The notes beneath the pieces are model-generated. The model saw only the letters and a list, made by a program, of their open reading frames with translations. It did not search any database and was not told the origin of the DNA. Shown one piece after another: positions 63,257 to 64,000 of a stretch of DNA of 64,000 nucleotides. The position numbers were made by a program, and so were the translations under genes. Position 1 is the stretch's first letter; every line of letters begins with the position of its first letter. This DNA comes from Oryza sativa Japonica Group (Eukaryota; Streptophyta; Magnoliopsida; Poales; Poaceae), in assembly GCF_034140825.1 (NCBI RefSeq), contig NC_089036.1:25929001-25993000 (forward strand), read 5' to 3'.

Positions 63257-63665
63257 GGCCGGCTTTCTCGGAACAGAGAAGCTAGGCGCGCGGTCGATCT
63301 GTCTGCGATTCTGCTGCTTCGCGTGTGTGTGCTCGGTGGATGAGGGTAATTAACTCCCGTGGTTCTGTATTTTTGTGCCGCGGCGGATCGAGGTAAACTC
63401 GAGTTTGTTTCGGACGCGGCAATTGGAGATCGTATCGGTCTACTAGACGATCAAGGTCAGTTGAAATCGAGCCATTTTCATGCTCCCGTGCGCGTTCCTG
63501 GTTCTTTATTTTTGTCTCTTGGACTCTTGGTGGATGAGGTAACTCGAAGTTGTTTCGGACGCGGCAATCATCATGTGTAACAGTGTAAGTATGTTGAAAT
63601 TCTGTAACCACCCAGTTGAGAGAGAAATTGGCGAGGGATGAAATATTAAATTTTGTAATATCCAA
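63257..63665. other. Intergenic spacer between the PAH gene and tRNA-Phe
   Basis: The divergent upstream region of the PAH gene. It includes a short direct repeat (aactcgagtttgtttcggac and aactcgaagttgtttcggac, each followed by gcggcaat, at about 63396 and 63541) separated by about 145 bp. No gene. Confidence 0.5.
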
Positions 63666-63670
63666 GCGGG

Positions 63671-63713
<43 letters not shown>

Positions 63714-63738
63714 GCGTGTTCGATCCACGCTCACCGCA
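63666..63738 (+). tRNA. trnF-GAA: tRNA-Phe (anticodon GAA)
   Basis: Complete 73-nt nuclear tRNA: acceptor gcggggat, D-arm gctcagttgggagagc, anticodon arm cagactgaagatctg with GAA, variable aaggtc, T-arm gcgtgttcgatccacgc, and 3' strand tcaccgc plus discriminator A. It matches the cytosolic wheat tRNA-Phe sequence as I remember it. Internal A box (tagctcagttggg) and B box (gttcgatcc) are intact, and tttt tracts follow for Pol III termination. There is no intron. Confidence 0.97.
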
Positions 63739-63900
63739 TGTTTTCATTTTTAATGTATACGAGTTATTTTTTTTTTTGCTCATCGCATGTTTTCATTTTT
63801 ACTATATATACGAGTTATTTTTCTCCTCACTAGCATATTTTCATTTTTAATATACTAGTTATTTTTCTCCTTACTCGCATATTTTCATTTTTAATATACT
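63729..63900 (+). repeat. Tandem repeat of the tRNA 3' end and trailer
   Basis: About four degenerate units of 45-49 bp. Unit 1 is the last ten nucleotides of the tRNA plus trailer (gctcaccgcatgttttcattt to 63777). Unit 2 starts gctcatcgcatgttttcattt. Units 3 and 4 start ctcactagcatattttcattt and cttactcgcatattttcattt. Each unit ends in acgagttatttttctcc-like sequence. Confidence 0.85.
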
Positions 63901-64000
63901 ACAAAAATGCATGATTTGACAAAAAAAAACTATGTCAATTTAAATGATAAAAAACAAAATAAAGGTCAAAAATCATATATAGCATTGAACCTGGTTACAC
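63901..64000. other. AT-rich end of window
   Basis: No features are visible. Confidence 0.5.

Noticed and set aside
61967-63343. Plus-strand ORF of 458 codons opposite the PAH gene
   Set aside because: An antisense shadow of the GC-rich PAH gene. The minus strand has PAH motifs and a proper start, the plus strand only Val/Arg/Gly-rich sequence.

Overview
The window is plant nuclear DNA and almost certainly comes from rice (Oryza sativa). The genes have many spliced introns with GC-rich first exons. The intergenic DNA is dense with cereal-type Stowaway and Tourist MITEs, Mutator-like elements with GC-rich interiors, and Helitrons. The protein set and gene order (serine carboxypeptidase, PEX4, proteasome alpha-2, two nitrilases, LRR kinase, TCP factor) match my memory of rice chromosome 2 long arm. 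The placement is from memory; the gene models below were read from the sequence by joining exons in frame at splice sites.

Layout. 0.2-7.3 kb (+): a ten-exon serine carboxypeptidase II-like gene with a 4.7 kb first intron and one GC-AG intron. 7.9-10.6 kb (-): PEX4, the peroxisomal ubiquitin-conjugating enzyme. It appears to share a divergent, Site II-rich promoter with the next gene. 11.7-15.6 kb (+): 20S proteasome alpha-2 subunit. 16.9-26.6 kb (+): a tandem pair of NIT4-type nitrilases. The first copy is preceded, only 71 nt upstream, by an intact 61-codon membrane-peptide ORF. A decayed copy of that ORF lies in front of the second nitrilase. 26.6-45.4 kb: a long, mostly AT-rich stretch of repeats without a convincing gene. 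It holds Stowaway and Tourist MITEs, a Tourist element split by a solo LTR, a Pack-MULE-like element with a nested fold-back MITE, two well-bounded Helitrons, a Helitron-related minisatellite and a 22-bp satellite. 45.5-48.8 kb (+): an apparently intact subfamily XII LRR receptor kinase of the non-RD type. 49.4-51.1 kb (+): an EAPP-family protein. 54.75-55.4 kb (+): a class I TCP factor with a MITE about 30 bp upstream of its TATA box. 57.9-61.4 kb: a nested and abutting transposon cluster. 62.0-63.3 kb (-): an intronless PAH-repeat (SIN3-like) protein. 63.67-63.74 kb (+): tRNA-Phe(GAA), followed by tandem copies of its own 3' end and trailer.

The genes do not form one pathway. Housekeeping functions (proteasome, peroxisome import machinery, tRNA), secreted hydrolysis, nitrile and cyanide metabolism, immune-type sensing and transcriptional control sit side by side. 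The most interesting unit is the nitrilase pair with its upstream small ORF: one copy keeps a two-ORF arrangement that looks dicistronic, and the other has lost it. I saw no rRNA, CRISPR, organellar or bacterial sequence.
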